Shown: positions 14,801 through 27,213, numbered from the stretch's first letter. The stretch: 64,000 bases of DNA from Chrysomallon squamiferum (GCA_012295275.1 CM022679.1:6115157-6179156), one strand, 5' to 3'. The notes: generated by a model from the sequence alone, not told the origin. A program made the numbers and translations.

Positions 14801-17800
14801 AAATTTGATTTTGACTTTACAAATATTACCTGATCATAAATGTGCCACTTAAAATAATGAAATTTTTGGTTAATGAAGAGATGAATGGCTAATGCCACAA
14901 GTTAAACTGTTTTCCACCCAAAAATAAAGCATATGTTAAATAATACTACAGTTTTCAATCAAATTAATAAATTCAAATATAAATTCAAAAAAAAAAAAAA
15001 TAAATAAATAAATACCAATAATAATAATTTTAAAAAAATATAAAATAAAAAAATAAATTAAAAACAAAGCAAACAAACAAACAAACAAACAAATAAAAAA
15101 ATAAAATTCTTGCTGAAGCAAACTATTACAAAATAATAATAAAGTACATGAAAATTATTTTATTTATTTTATCCAGGATAAATGAAATCACATTCAGTGA
15201 ACTAATTCTACCAGGCTTTCAGAATTATATCCAAAACAAAACAAGTATTTTAACAAAAAAGTCATTTTGGCAATTTATTGTCCTCATAAAAAAAAAAAAA
15301 AAAAGAACTGTTACAGACCACTGTTAAAACATAAAGCAAATAGCCCTTGGTTGCCCAGTGTAGTAACACACACTCTTGAATTAAAGACGCATTTAACAAA
15401 AATTGGATCAACTGCTAATTCAATTTATTTTTGTCTGTCAGACTCAAAACTGATATTCACTGTGTTTGTAAAGAAACAATCTATCATGGTCCACGTTAAA
15501 TATACTTTTAACAGTTCTGGTGTGACACCTGAATTCAGTGTTGACTTTAAAGCCTAACATAACAGGTTTGGGACAGAGGAAGACAGTACACCAGCTGTCG
15601 AAATCCGACACTCACGTGTCCACCACTGACCACCTGATGCCCACACAATGACCGGCTTGTGCCAGACTTTTGCATTGACTGAAGCCCTTTCATTAAGGTC
15701 TAAAGACTCCCATAGAAAGGCAAGTATTGCGGATTTGTGAAGCCTCAGTGGACAACAGATAGTGAGTGAAGATACTAGTAAATAGTGTCCAGACATCCCT
15801 TCTGATTGGTCAGTACACGACAGGTGTGTAACATAGTACAAATTAAAATGACTGACCAGCGTATGGATGGACGCTGACCAGTCAATAGAGGGATGACAGT
15901 GGGCACAATGGGGAAGGTGGACAGTTCCTAAATACTGGTTTTTGAAAAAGAAAAATGAATAAAATAACCAAAGTAAAGAAATATAAAATAACAAATGACA
16001 CGAGTCTTTAGAATAAAAAATAAAAGAAATGAGAAGATGGGGACAGGCCAATAGCCATCTGTTTTACAAACACTGTTTACACACTGTACAGGTAAAGTAA
16101 CAAATACATGTTTTACTCTGAACAAGTGTTAACATGGTCATGCTAATTATGTACCTTTCTCACCTGTAACAGATGTTCAGGACACCTTTCAGACAATGCT
16201 CTAAATCACTGACCAGTGGTCAAGATACCTTTATGACAATACCCACATTATTGTAAATTGGCTGAGGGACCTTTCAAACAATGTGCAAATCACAGCCCTG
16301 TGATCAGGCAGCATTGTAATTATTGACCTTTGATTAGGAGACTGGTCAGACAATCTCACAATCAGTAACCACTGGTCAGCAAACAGTATGTTCATCATCA
16401 GAATAAAACAAGTTTAGTAACTGCAGGTGATACAATTTAATCAGGAGAATTTACAGGTGATAAACAAGTAACAAAACAATAAATTAAATATTTTATCAGA
16501 AACTCTTTGATTTACAAACATTTCTGACGTATTATTTTTGTGTCTAAAAATTTTAATAAATAAATAAAATTTAAGAAATGAAAAAGAGAGAAAGAGAGAG
16601 AGACACAGAGAGAAAATGCAGAATAAATGACAGAAACACAGAAATTAAAATATTATTCAAATTTGTCTACACTGAACTCATTTTTATCGATGACAGTTAT
16701 TTGCCATTTCTAAATTTAAACATAATGATGAAAATTATTTTCTTTAATTTGAAAAAGATCTATACTTAACAAAATTTCTTATTTATACTTTTATTATAAA
16801 TGTTAATATAATCCACTTTCAATACATATTTGTTTTTAAATTTGTAAGGAACAATCCTAATGATTATACTGTTTTGCTTATTCTCTGGTCTCATTACCAC
16901 AAGAAAAGATAGAATAAAATAATAAAACAACATTTTTGTAGTTACACACATTTCATTAACTGAGCCAGTTCAAATTTCTGTTATAGAAGATTACATATGT
17001 CAAATTATTTCACTAATTGGAAGATTTATTTTCAGCTAGTTTCCACCAACACTTCCTGTTTCATTAGTGGAGTATCAGCCACCAGGTGTCACTTCTGCAG
17101 CAGCTGTGACTTGAAGAAAAGTATTTTTTAAATGTTTTATTAGACCATAGCAGGTCACATGTGCTATTACAGTTTAACTAATCAATAATCACATCATATG
17201 TGTGCACATTGTGGTGTTTTCTTCAGTAAAACACACACATCTCTATCTCTCTCAAAGTTCTAAAGAAAACATCAATAGTAATGTCTATATTATTTACATA
17301 TAACTCAGATTTTGCAATTTTAAAATCATTGTATCAGTATGTATGCTGTAGTATCATCTGACTGGATTATTCTTATCATGAGACTATAATCCTATAACCA
17401 GTTAAGACTGACAAAAAACCTGATTTTACAGATCTTTTTAAAACATTTAACTTTGATTTTCTCAAAAGCTGAAAATTTTGTTTTTTCTTTCTGCAGCTCC
17501 ATAAACACACCATGTGTGGTATGACATGCAAGCACACGTAATGTTTAAATGGTTCTGACAAACCAGTTTCAACTTGCCATAGCCATTTTTCATGTCATTT
17601 TGTCAGTTAAAAAACCCAAATTCAAAAACTATTTTTTTGATCCAAACAATAAAAATAAATTTAAAATTCACACAAACCTTCCTTCTGAAATAACTGGATA
17701 AAAAATATTGATTTGGTGTATGTGGTTAGTGCAGTATTAATTTTTAATCATTTTATGATTTTTTTTTTTATCTCATTCCTTTTTTTCTACGTAGAATTTT

Positions 17801-20767
17801 AAATGATTCATTCAGAATCAGGTTTTGGCTTGTCCTTATTAACAAAATCAGTTTTAATTTTTATTTATATATCTATTCTTTTATTTTTAGTTTTTGCAAC
17901 TTTGAAAAATGTAATTTGAAGACAAAATTCATGATTTTACTTGCAAAATATTAAAATCAGTTAACATCCTTTTATGCACAATCAGAAACATATTCTGTAT
18001 TCAAAAATATAAAAAAAAAGTTATGTACTGTGAAAAATAAATAATAAACATGCATTTTAACAATACTTGAATACTTTTTAATATTCAACTGTGACTAAAT
18101 GCCATTATAAAAATAAAGATATGAAGAAGAAGCCTGTAGCTATCAGTTCATTTGCTGTATCTATTAGCAGCAAGGGTTTCTAAATATGAACCTTCCCAAG
18201 GCCAGTAAAGTATATATTGGTGAACCAGTTGTGGCACAGAAAAAAGTCCGAACTATGCTGTAAGTAGAAGTGATGCTATGACATATTATAGCATAGTTGT
18301 ATGTTATTATAGTATAGTTGTATGCTCTATGCATTGATCTACAGTACAGTCAAATGTTCTGTCCACTGATCTACAATCGACAGCTTTTTTGGTCTGACAA
18401 GAAATATAAGATCTGTAACTGTTAACTTTTTAGAGTATCATATTTAGACAGCATATTTCTTATCTAGTACAACAGTCTGAAGATTGAACAAGTTGTTACA
18501 TATTGACAACATGTTTAATGTGTTGAAGTGTTTTTAACATTATTGTCTGTTATCCCTTAGGTGAACAAACCAGTTTTCTGCATAACAGAGACAAAAGCTG
18601 GGTACTACTGTATACATGTAGAATCTACTATTATATATTATTACAATGTGTTATCTGTAGCCATCACAGCCTGCTGGACAATAAAAAGAAGCCATTACAG
18701 CAGGTAATTTTACCTGTGTTATTATCATCTATCTATAACAGGCCAATCATTTCACCCTTAAGCCAGTTTTCTACAATGGATGCTATTTTCTGCTCAGAAA
18801 AGCTTGAAATCTGTTGCACCATGTGTATGAGAGCGAATGTGATACTTTTTACTGCAGTCAACTGGCCTGGTAACATTCAGTTTACAGAACCCAGTCATAT
18901 GGCAAGCCTGGCACTAAGAGGGGTTATCAGAGGTTGTCTTACAATGAAGATTAACCTCTTTGTTACCTCTCCTTTCCACCCATTAATTTTTTTTTTTATC
19001 ACAATGAAGCTGTAGCAGGCCTGTAGAAGGAGCAGGGAAAGGCTGGGGGGTAACTGGCAATTGTAAAATGATGTTCAGCATATTACTCAGTGTCTAAGAG
19101 TGAAAATGAAAAAGACCTGAGATCACATTTCAAGATTACAGGTGTCAGAACGAGAAATACCAGCATGGTGCTAAAAGACATCTTGATTTATGCCAGGAAT
19201 ATATTAATTAACAACATTTTTTTTTTAACTGTCACAAAAATGTTCACTTTTAAAACAGAATAAGATATTTATTATTTTGATAAGTATATTAGATTTATAT
19301 TGTGTTTCAAAATAAACAGAATTTAATATATATATATATCTTTTAATAGTATTATAAAAAATGCTTTGTTGGTGAAACTTCAAATAGAATAAATGGTAAT
19401 CAGCAAACGAGTCTGTTCGTGTTTTCTTAACCAGTTTGGGAGTAAAAAAACCGAATAGATTAGTGACACCTGTTGAATTCAGGAGTAAGGCACTAATAAA
19501 CAAAATAAGGAAAGAGGTTATGAGAACATATAAAAAATCACGTGAATAAAAATCACGTGGATAAGGGGAGCACAGTAGAAAATTTGTGAAGAAAAAATAA
19601 TTTAAGAAGGGCACTTCTAACTAAAATAGTGCCATATTTTAATTCTTAATATTTGAAATAATTATTTATAATTTTACCAAATGATCAACGCTACCAATAT
19701 GTAAGAGGAAATCCTTCAGTATAAAATCACTAAGATTCTAATACTAACACACAGTAAATCAAATGACTAATGGCACAGTTGTCACATGTTAAGACAAAAT
19801 CAGAAAGACTCAAATATTCTGGAACACATTCAAAAAATTAAGCCCCATCTGTTTGTCACTGAATAACATCAGAAATATTTAAACAGCAAGAATCAATGAA
19901 AGAACTGGCCAACTTTTTCCAGGTTGCCATGTTGACTTTGGTCAGGCAGGCATTTGACTTCAAATGTCTCACCAGTCCCGTTTCAAAATTCTTCAAAGCC
20001 GGGACTTTTCCTTGAGGTCTTACAGCAAAGCCTTGCCACCTTGTTCCTGGCAGTGTACAAGTCTCCCCAGCCAGCCTTGTTGCTTTGTTTGCTGACCAAA
20101 CGTGCCAACAACTGGAAATGCTTTCACTCTTTGTACAGGCTAAACTGAATCCATTTACAACTATGGCCTTGCTGCCTTATACAAACCAAGGTTTCTCTCT
20201 GACATATGAAACACACAGCAGGGACCCTGTCACAACAATAACAATGTGGTTTGTGGAAATACAGGAAACTTGTTTTTATTAATTAAAGGGAGAACTGTTG
20301 TGGATTTGAAATGAATGATGCTTTAAACTCTGTTCAAAGCAATCAAATGGGTTGGTGTAAAAAAAAAAAAAATATGTATGTAAAAAATCAACTTACCTGA
20401 ATTACATAATTAAAGCAAAAAATAGAAAGATAGAAATACCTTGATGTAGGAATAATTATAAAAGCTGTATTTGCAATAATAGTGTAATAAAAATAAAAAT
20501 TTAAAGTTAAAAAAATAACCTACTTCCTCCTCTGAAAACAACTCATGCAAAACTAACAGTTATGCAAAAGTAAAAAAAAAGCAAAGAATTATAATTTAAA
20601 ATGAAAAGTGTACATACCTGTACAGCGCTGTTAAGGAAGCAGTTGTTTTCACCAGGTGCATTGCGTAAACCTTTAGTCATGGAGAAGGCAATGCTGTTGT
20701 GTCTGTCCCATGTGTCATGATAGGGGTTGGGACAGTTTGCAGGTAACATGTAATCCAAGTCATCCAT
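1584..20767 (-). CDS. USP54: USP53/USP54-family ubiquitin carboxyl-terminal hydrolase, 5' part (gene runs off left edge)
   Basis: Three coding exons, 20618-20767, 3637-3729 and 1584-1718, join in phase 0 with GT/AG junctions to give the first 126 residues of a peptidase C19 protein. Residues 31-50 carry the Cys box ([20 protein letters not shown]) with the candidate nucleophile at Cys43. Residues 51-81 read [17 protein letters not shown] and then a Cys-rich [12 protein letters not shown]. Residues 110-126 end in [13 protein letters not shown]. This order matches vertebrate USP53/USP54 and Drosophila echinus. The missing remainder should hold the rest of the fold with the catalytic His. Family members were long called inactive, but vertebrate USP53/USP54 have been reported to cleave K63-linked ubiquitin chains. 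The ATG at 20767 is the first in-frame ATG after an in-frame TAA. USP53 and USP54 cannot be separated on this fragment; an invertebrate probably has one co-orthologue. Confidence 0.93.
1719..3636 (-). other. Intron 3 of the USP53/54-like gene
   Basis: A 1.9 kb AT-rich intron bounded by gtgagt and ag. It contains a degenerate tandem repeat of about 22 bases near 2478-2567 and poly-T/TTA tracts near 1886-1975. No other gene is seen. Confidence 0.85.
2478..2567. repeat. Short tandem repeat, unit about 22 bases
   Basis: Adjacent units gtgtgtaaggtattgctatc(ac) and ttgtgtaaggtatcaatatc(ac) are clear. A more diverged unit, gtgtgtttaagtattgttgt(cac), lies just before them. Confidence 0.6.
3637..3729 (-). 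CDS. USP54: USP53/54-like exon 3
   Basis: Ninety-three bases, phase 0 at both ends, with an acceptor tttacag and a donor gtgagt on the minus strand. It encodes 31 residues beginning [17 protein letters not shown] and ending [12 protein letters not shown], which continues the helix after the Cys box and the short Cys-rich loop seen in USP53/USP54. The other minus-strand frame that is open across this stretch does not resemble any USP and is a shadow. Confidence 0.92.
5350..5690. repeat. Degenerate minisatellite, period about 31 bases
   Basis: Successive units of 29-34 bases begin with ATATR and contain a variant of catgtncagaaaaccat followed by actgtgat or similar. About nine units can be followed by eye, and fainter relatives occur upstream near 4975-5095. 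The repeat explains the overlapping short open frames here, so they are not genes. Confidence 0.6.
9112..9140. repeat. Poly-A tract followed by AAT repeats
   Basis: A run of 29 A residues followed by (AAT)n. Similar A runs lie at about 9070-9086, 9288-9310 and 10673-10694. None has a recognisable retroposon body beside it. Confidence 0.9.
11810..11867. repeat. (TC)n microsatellite
   Basis: Uninterrupted TC dinucleotide run of about 57 bases within the large intron; on the transcribed minus strand it reads (GA)n. Confidence 0.98.
14161..14180 (+). promoter_or_regulatory. CTCF-like core motif
   Basis: The sequence tggtatagagggcgctgtag contains AGAGGGCGCT, matching the conserved core of the CTCF consensus but not its first few positions. 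It stands out because GGCGC is otherwise nearly absent from the CpG-poor intron. Motif match only. Confidence 0.3.
15620..16385. repeat. Cluster of diverged repeats carrying TGACCA/TGGTCA
   Basis: TGACC or GGTCA occurs about ten times, including the inverted pair TGACCAGTGGTCA at roughly 16210. Between 16170 and 16385 the phrases acctttcagacaatg, acctttatgacaat, acctttcaaacaatg and acctttgatta recur at 40-60 base spacing, which suggests an old tandem array. The region is less AT-rich than its surroundings. A 165-codon minus-strand open frame across 15554-16051 shows no recognisable domain and is not called. Confidence 0.4.
19539..19559. promoter_or_regulatory. Paired palindromic E-boxes
   Basis: Two CACGTG hexamers at 19539-19544 and 19554-19559, separated by 9 bases, both in the context aaatcacgtg. 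CACGTG is rare in this CpG-poor intron. It could bind bHLH factors (USF, MITF/TFE, CLOCK families); this is motif evidence only. Confidence 0.35.
20618..20767 (-). CDS. USP54: USP53/54-like exon 2, coding part (Cys box)
   Basis: Fifty codons starting at the ATG on 20767 and ending ...SAVQ, directly followed by the donor gtatgta. The exon holds a variable N-terminus of about 30 residues ([18 protein letters not shown]...) and the USP Cys box with Cys43. The classic USP box has Gly-Asn-Thr before Cys; here it is Glu-Asn-Asn-Cys, as expected for the USP53/54 branch rather than a damaged site. The exon ends in phase 0, which matches the acceptor at 3729. Confidence 0.93.
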
Positions 20768-20856
20768 GATTATAGTTATTGAAAATAACAAACACAAATC
20801 ACTAAATTACTGGGGACGATAATTCTAATTCATCCATGAGATGAACTCGTTAAACC
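20768..20856 (-). other. 5' leader part of USP53/54-like exon 2, with two upstream ORFs
   Basis: A pyrimidine-rich acceptor (ttattttctttacag) ends at 20857, so the exon probably begins at 20856 and carries 89 bases of leader before the start codon. The leader has an 11-codon upstream ORF (20837-20802) and an overlapping two-codon ORF, ATG AAT TAG (20833-20825). Both stop before the main ATG. The exon boundary is inferred from the splice consensus only. Confidence 0.65.
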
Positions 20857-20957
20857 CTGTAAAGAAAATAATAAAACAATTACTGAAGAGTTTACCAAGT
20901 AATAATGATACAACAGTTATCTATGAACAGTTTTATTCCATAATGCAAATATTATAT

Positions 20958-21042
20958 GGTGTGTGCAGGTGTAGGGGTGTGTATATGTGTGCGTGTGCAT
21001 GTGCATGTGCGTGTGTGTGTGCATGTGCATGCATATGCACAT
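20958..21042. repeat. Alternating purine-pyrimidine TG/CA tract beside the exon 2 acceptor
   Basis: Imperfect (TG)n with GTGC/GCAT interruptions. It lies about 100 bases upstream, in transcript sense, of the exon 2 acceptor at 20857. In the transcript it reads as a CA-rich element. Confidence 0.85.
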
Positions 21043-24000
21043 ATAGGTTAAACTTCTGTTTTTATCAAAGTCATATTTTACACAGAAAATTTTAAGATTT
21101 ATTAATCATATTGTTTCAGAATTTTTAGATTAGTAGCAATACCAAACAGAATTCTGTTTATTCTCTTTATTCAATAAGGAAACCAAATTAAAAAAATATA
21201 TTCTCAACATGACACCAAATTCACTCTTATTTTTATTTCTAGGGTAACAAATATCTTAAGTTACAATAATATTACTGTTTTATTTTTAAGATAAAATTTG
21301 TTTAGAGTTTCAACAGGTTATCTGAAACAATGGAATAATTTAAGAGACATGTCAAAAGGGGAAATAAGACAAAGATAAAAATAATGAAATCTCTGTGTTT
21401 TTGAAGCAGAAGAGTTCTGAAAAGGTCCATTGCCAGAACCAATTACTTTAATGTTTGTTTTTATCTGTACTGCTGGCACCTGGAGGGAACCAATGGCTGG
21501 AAAAGTGGAAGAGTTTGTGTTTTCTTAATGATTAAAAACTGGTAACTCATTAACTCAAGTGCAGAGTAATAAACCACACAACCCTGTCAGGTCAAAATGT
21601 GCATAAATCAGTAGTCAGTTTATAATGGATTCTCCTTTAAAAGCAAACAAAAGAAAAGAAGAAGAAAATGCTGATTCTATGAAAAAAAATTATGGTAATT
21701 TATTCTGATTTCTTTTAAACCAGTTTTCAAGTTTAGAAACACTTTTAACAAAGAAAACTTTGTCACCACAGTCTTTATAAAAAAAATTAGCTATTCTTTC
21801 CATTTACCAGCAAGGATCTTTTGAAGTACACCTATACTTTCATACCGACAAGAAAACATACCCTGACATTTTCTATCAGATCTTTTCTGTTTGTTTTTAT
21901 AAATATATATTCAAAAGATTTTTTTAAAAACCCACAAATCTGACAAAAATAAAATAAAATAAAATAAAATTCAAGAATCACCAAAACAATATGTATAACA
22001 TTAAGTCTTAATGACAAACCTTTTAAAAATGTATAATAGATTTATATAACCTTAAAATATAAATATAAAAAGCTGAACAAAGATTTGAATTGCAAAAAAA
22101 TCCAGTGTATGACCATATTCATTAAACCCTTTGTACATAGTAACTGGGTGAATATGTATTTTTCCTTCTTGATAAAATTCATCTTCCTCAAATAAGCTTA
22201 TCAAACAAAGGACTGCTGTCATAAGTCTTGGACAGATCTATGTCAAAATAATAAATATGTTTACTTTATACTTGATGTATCTGTTTACTGAGCTGGATAA
22301 AATAGTGTTTTCTCTCTGCATAAAAAAAAATAAACTAACTGAACAAAGAGTGGCTGTCTGACAGATATCTGGAAAGCAAGGGGAATAGATAAATATCACA
22401 GAGAAGAGGGGGACTGTTATGCTGTGCTAAAACAACATTCATGTTTACTCATGTGGTGCATGCTCTATGTTGACAATGCATACTGGTGCATCTGCTGGAA
22501 TCCAGTGTATTGTTCTGGGAGCAGAAATAGCTTGTGTCCTTTTCAGTTTGATTTTTTTTTTTTCATTTTTATTGAAGATCCTAACAAAGAATCTTTTGTG
22601 TGTTTATATTTATCAGTGTATGTGTAAATGAAAGACTAGCTTTCCTAGATGTGTCTGTCTGGACTGCATGCCCATTACAAACATGCTTTAAGCTTCAGTG
22701 GAAGCACATGTCAGATTAATGGATGAGTGACTGAATATAAGAATGCCATTAGAATTTAAAGATAATCACTTGATTTTATAATTATTAAACTTTTCTTTTT
22801 AAAATTTGTTTCAGCAATATTAAAATATTTTTTCTTCATTTTTTTTATATATTTGTCTGTCTTCTTAATATTTTTCATACATATAACACACACACACACA
22901 CTCATGTACACACACAAACCTATATATACATGTACAATTAACCATACAGGTGTTACAGATACTAACATATGGAAACATATTTTCAAAAGCATCTTTTCTA
23001 ATAAAAATTCAGAAACTAACAACATATTTATATTCAAAGTTTAACAGTACAATTAGTCTCTCAAGTTTTGCTTCATTAAATACAAAGCATCAACTTAATA
23101 ATAATATTCAGCATCTTACAAATACATCTTCCCTGTAATGGTTTTTCTGAATCACCACGGTGTATAGAGATTTATTAAATACATGAAACGGAAATGACTG
23201 CATAAAGGAAAAATGTATGTCTTAAAGAAAAACAAGTCATCCATGACTAGATATATGTATATAACATGTATATAAATATATTTTGTCTTGCCTGACTGGT
23301 TATCCTGTATAAGATTTTTTTTATAATGTAAGCATGATGATGCAGTTTATTTATGTGGTGAATTAATAAGAAACCGGTCAGTAAAATATAATTTGAATAT
23401 ATTCTAAAAACTGTTTTATAGATTCACAAAAAAATCATAAAAGAAAAAAAAAAGAAGTTTCATGTATAAATAAAGTGTGTAGGATAATGTATTAGTGAAA
23501 AAATATAGTTAATGTATCAGTCAAGAGAAAAAGTAGTTACTACATTTGACTTGTTAAATAAATATGAAAGAATTAGACAGCTTCTTCAAAACTACATTGT
23601 TTGTCTCACTGAATGTGTACAAATAGTTAAATCAATAGACACATGCATGTGCTTGTATGTTTGTATAATTGTATGTGTACTTTCATAAAACAGACTATAA
23701 CATTCTGCTCTTTCCAAAAGCATATGCATGCACACATAAAATAGATGTTAAATAATCAAAATGAAATATATTCTTTAAAAATATAACATAATATATAATC
23801 TAATCAGTATTATAATTAAAAAAAACAAAAACAAAAATCAAACAAAAACCCCTCCCCACCATTCTGAAAAAATAAAATAATAATATTAATAATAAATAAA
23901 TGAATAAAACCCATTAAATAAACAGCTTACTAAACTTGCACTTCAGATCAAGAACAAAACATAAAAAAGATGACATTAACAGATGAAAAGTGAAAATCCT

Positions 24001-27000
24001 ATACTGATCATTTACCTGGGGGCTAAACTAACGAGGTGAAGTTAAAAAGGTGAACTCTTGTTGATCTCAGGTAAAAATAGCCCAGGTGATTATTTGCTGC
24101 TGAACCGTAACCTGCTGCATTATAGAGTCCAGTTGAGCATGGACAATGGAAAGCGGAGCCTTATAAATCAGAGCTCAAAACCATCAAGTGTGAGCCCGAA
24201 AGCTTCAGATGACAAGTTGCGTCCAAGCTTTTCAATTGGTGAAAGATGTCAATGCTTTTTCTTTTTTATTTGTTGTGGTAGATAATAGTTGGAGATCTGA
24301 TAATTCATAGTTTGAAAATCAGATTATCATGTTTCCATTGTAATCACTATATAGACAGGTAGAATATGAAAGCACTATATACTACTTTGAAATGATTTGA
24401 AGCATTTAATTTTTTTTCAAAAGGAATACACTTGAAGAAATTTGAAAATGATAAACAACACTTGAGTGAGAAAGAGAAAAAAAGAGACACTCTTGCAAGA
24501 GAGAAAGAGGGAGAATTATTTTTAATCATAATACAAAAATAAATAAATAAACATATGAAAATGTTTAAATAAGCAAAGCTTTCAGTTTAATGGCAATCTC
24601 CATCTACAGTGGCCTTCAGCATATAATGCTTTTCAGCTGACAGCCACAAAAATTAATAAATGTATTCTCAAAATAAACTTGTTTACCATTTTAATATGTG
24701 CACCTTTTATCAAAATTGACCTATTATTTCAAACTTATCAGCCTCTATTTGAAAACTCTACAATAGTAGTAATAATAATAATAAACTTTTCTCAGTTTAC
24801 ATTAATTCCTCATAACACTGAAGTAAACATTCTGTAAAATGGTTTAATGTATACCTGAAAACTGTAAAAGTATTATATTTAGATAATTTTACTACATTCA
24901 GAAACACCTGTACAATATTAACCTGAATTTATTTTGATAAAAATAGTTCAGTATCTCAGCTACCCAACTATCTTCAGTCCAATATACTGATATATACCAG
25001 TGGCCATTTTAATATCTCTGTGTTGTTATCTTAATTTTGAACCAGTTTATCTTTCAAACCATATAAGTATGATCTTCAGAAGATGGAGATGATATATGAT
25101 GTTTCTGTTCTTTCAGATTACTGATAAAAAACCCCACCAAAACAGCAACATTGCTATGTGTCTATGATACTAATATCTTCAAAGGTACATTTAGGTTTGC
25201 TATTTATAATATTATTATTATTACTATTATTATTATTATTAGTAGTAGTAGTAGTATTAATCATTACTTGATTGAACACTCTACCTGCTGTGTTTTCAGT
25301 GTAAACTGAATAATAAAAAAGAGAATATTTTCCTATGAGTCACTGTAACAGCTAACAATGTGTTGTTTTATTTAACAGTTTTCAACTGATGGGTGGTCAC
25401 AACTGATAAAACATTGTTTGGCACATGTGTCCATCACATGAAAGCAGCCAGGTTAACAAACCATGTTAGAACCAGTTCATGACAGCAAGGCATGAAATTC
25501 ACATAACACACATGCATATGCATCAACAATTTCACATCTGGTCAACAGTTTTCAAGTTCAGTTTCAATGTCAGATTTTTCAAGAATGGTAACTGTTAACT
25601 AATTATTTTAATACACAGATAAATATGTTTGGTTTATTACATAATGAGATGTTATTAAAGAAATGTTTTCAAACAGCTAGAAAATTTGCTTGGTTCAAGT
25701 GGTGTAACTGTTAAAATGATGGAATTTCAACTTCTGAAGGAGATCCACTTGTACAAAGTTATGGAATTTCAAGTCTAACAATGGGCAGAAATATGGAATG
25801 TTGTTACCCACGCTGATTTTTTCTTAATACAACAGTTTCCTGTAACACTGCATTAATTATTAAATAATATTTGTCTTGCTTAGTAGATTGCATTAATTTA
25901 AATAACTACTGTTACAAAAATAAATTATATTTAGCAAAATATTAAAGTCAAGTAATATTGTCAATAATAGTTAATAAATTTAATCGATTTATAAATTATT
26001 AGGAATATTTTGACATGACACTGTTTACAGACAGGCATGAAGACAGTCTAGTCTACCTTGGAGACCTTTTACAAGAAGTTCAGAGTGACAGAAGTCTTCT
26101 GGCAGGTTGCCAGGTCATGTATATTATCAAATGTGTACTTAAATCAGTCAGCTGGAACAACAATACACACAGATGTACATATCTATTTTCTTTTCTCATC
26201 TCTGTTTTCTTTCTATCTCTTTTTATAAAAATGGGTTTAAATATTATTAAAATCAAACAACAGATGATCTAATTATATAATTATTACTGATGACAGTTTA
26301 TATATTAAAATTAAAAAAGGAACTTCACTTAGAAATAATAACTAATGAACTTTCTTTTAAATGTGCTAGAGATCATTGTTTCATATCATAATTATGTACC
26401 TCATAAATATGCATATCACTATCTAATTCATAGGGTTAATCACCAATTAAATTAGTATTTGTATTGTTAACTTCAGTGATGGTCATAAAGATCTACATAA
26501 GAAATTTAATATGTTCCTTTTTTATACTTTGATGCAATTGTTTTGTTTGATCCATTATACCAGCCTTTGCTAACAATAAAGTAAAAAGTTAAAAGTTCAC
26601 ATCACCTTAGGTATACTTTAAACACTGATTTATTTGACAATGAAACAAATCAATATGCAGGATAAAAACTTTTGAAAAACAGCCAGTATCTAATTGTTTA
26701 TAATGAAAGTTTTCAAAACCAATTATTTTCTTTACTACCATTAAATAACCCTGTGGAAAGGTAATTTTTTGTTCTTAATAGAGAAAATTACTGTTTAATT
26801 TTTGGGGATTATTATTCTGTTAAAGAAACCTAATTGTTGTATGTAGTTTTGCTCTATAAAAAGTTGTATTTAGATAGGTATATCTACTCTGAGTGATAAA
26901 GCAGGTTTATAATTCACATAAGAGTAGAACTGATACTGGATATACTTTATACTAATTAACTTTATAATACACTAACATCATTACTGTTTTAGATAAAAAA

Positions 27001-27024
27001 TAAACTTATATTTTGTGACTTCTG

Positions 27025-27025
<1 letters not shown>

Positions 27026-27074
<49 letters not shown>

Positions 27075-27152
27075 TAATAATAATAAAAATAAAAATAACA
27101 ATAACAATAACAATAATAACAACAACAATAACAACAATATAATGATTTCTGT

Positions 27153-27210
<58 letters not shown>
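27026..27210. repeat. Compound microsatellite (AAT)n-(AAC)n-(TCTA)n-(TA)n
   Basis: Long AAT/ATA run with AAC interruptions to about 27140, then TCTA repeats at 27153-27184 and TA repeats to 27210. The short open frames across it are low-complexity artefacts. Confidence 0.97.

Positions 27211-27213
<3 letters not shown>

Larger units (their letters stand above)
3730..20617 (-). other. Intron 2 of the USP53/54-like gene (16.9 kb)
   Basis: Bounded by the donor gtatgta at 20617 and the acceptor tttacag at 3730. It is AT-rich and CpG-poor, with many poly-A/T runs and a (TC)n tract. Embedded structures that stand out are the degenerate 31-base minisatellite at 5350-5690, a CAGGT-motif cluster at 12801-13302, a CTCF-like core at 14161-14180, a GACCA/TGGTC cluster at 15620-16385, paired CACGTG sites at 19539-19559, and a GC-elevated patch at 19915-20240. 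I found no convincing nested gene on either strand. Confidence 0.85.

Noticed and set aside
15554-16051. Minus-strand 165-codon open frame
   Set aside because: No recognisable domain, one half is hydrophobic low-complexity from AT-rich DNA, and it overlaps a degenerate repeat. It is unrelated to the USP frame.
26015-26113. Exon-like plus-strand stretch (DRHEDSLVYLGDLLQEVQ) between acag and a gtcatg donor
   Set aside because: Isolated, antisense to the USP53/54-like gene, no partner exons and no homologue recognised.
27026-27210. CRISPR-like or regularly spaced repeats
   Set aside because: All periodic arrays in the window are microsatellites or minisatellites without unique spacers, and the DNA is eukaryotic.
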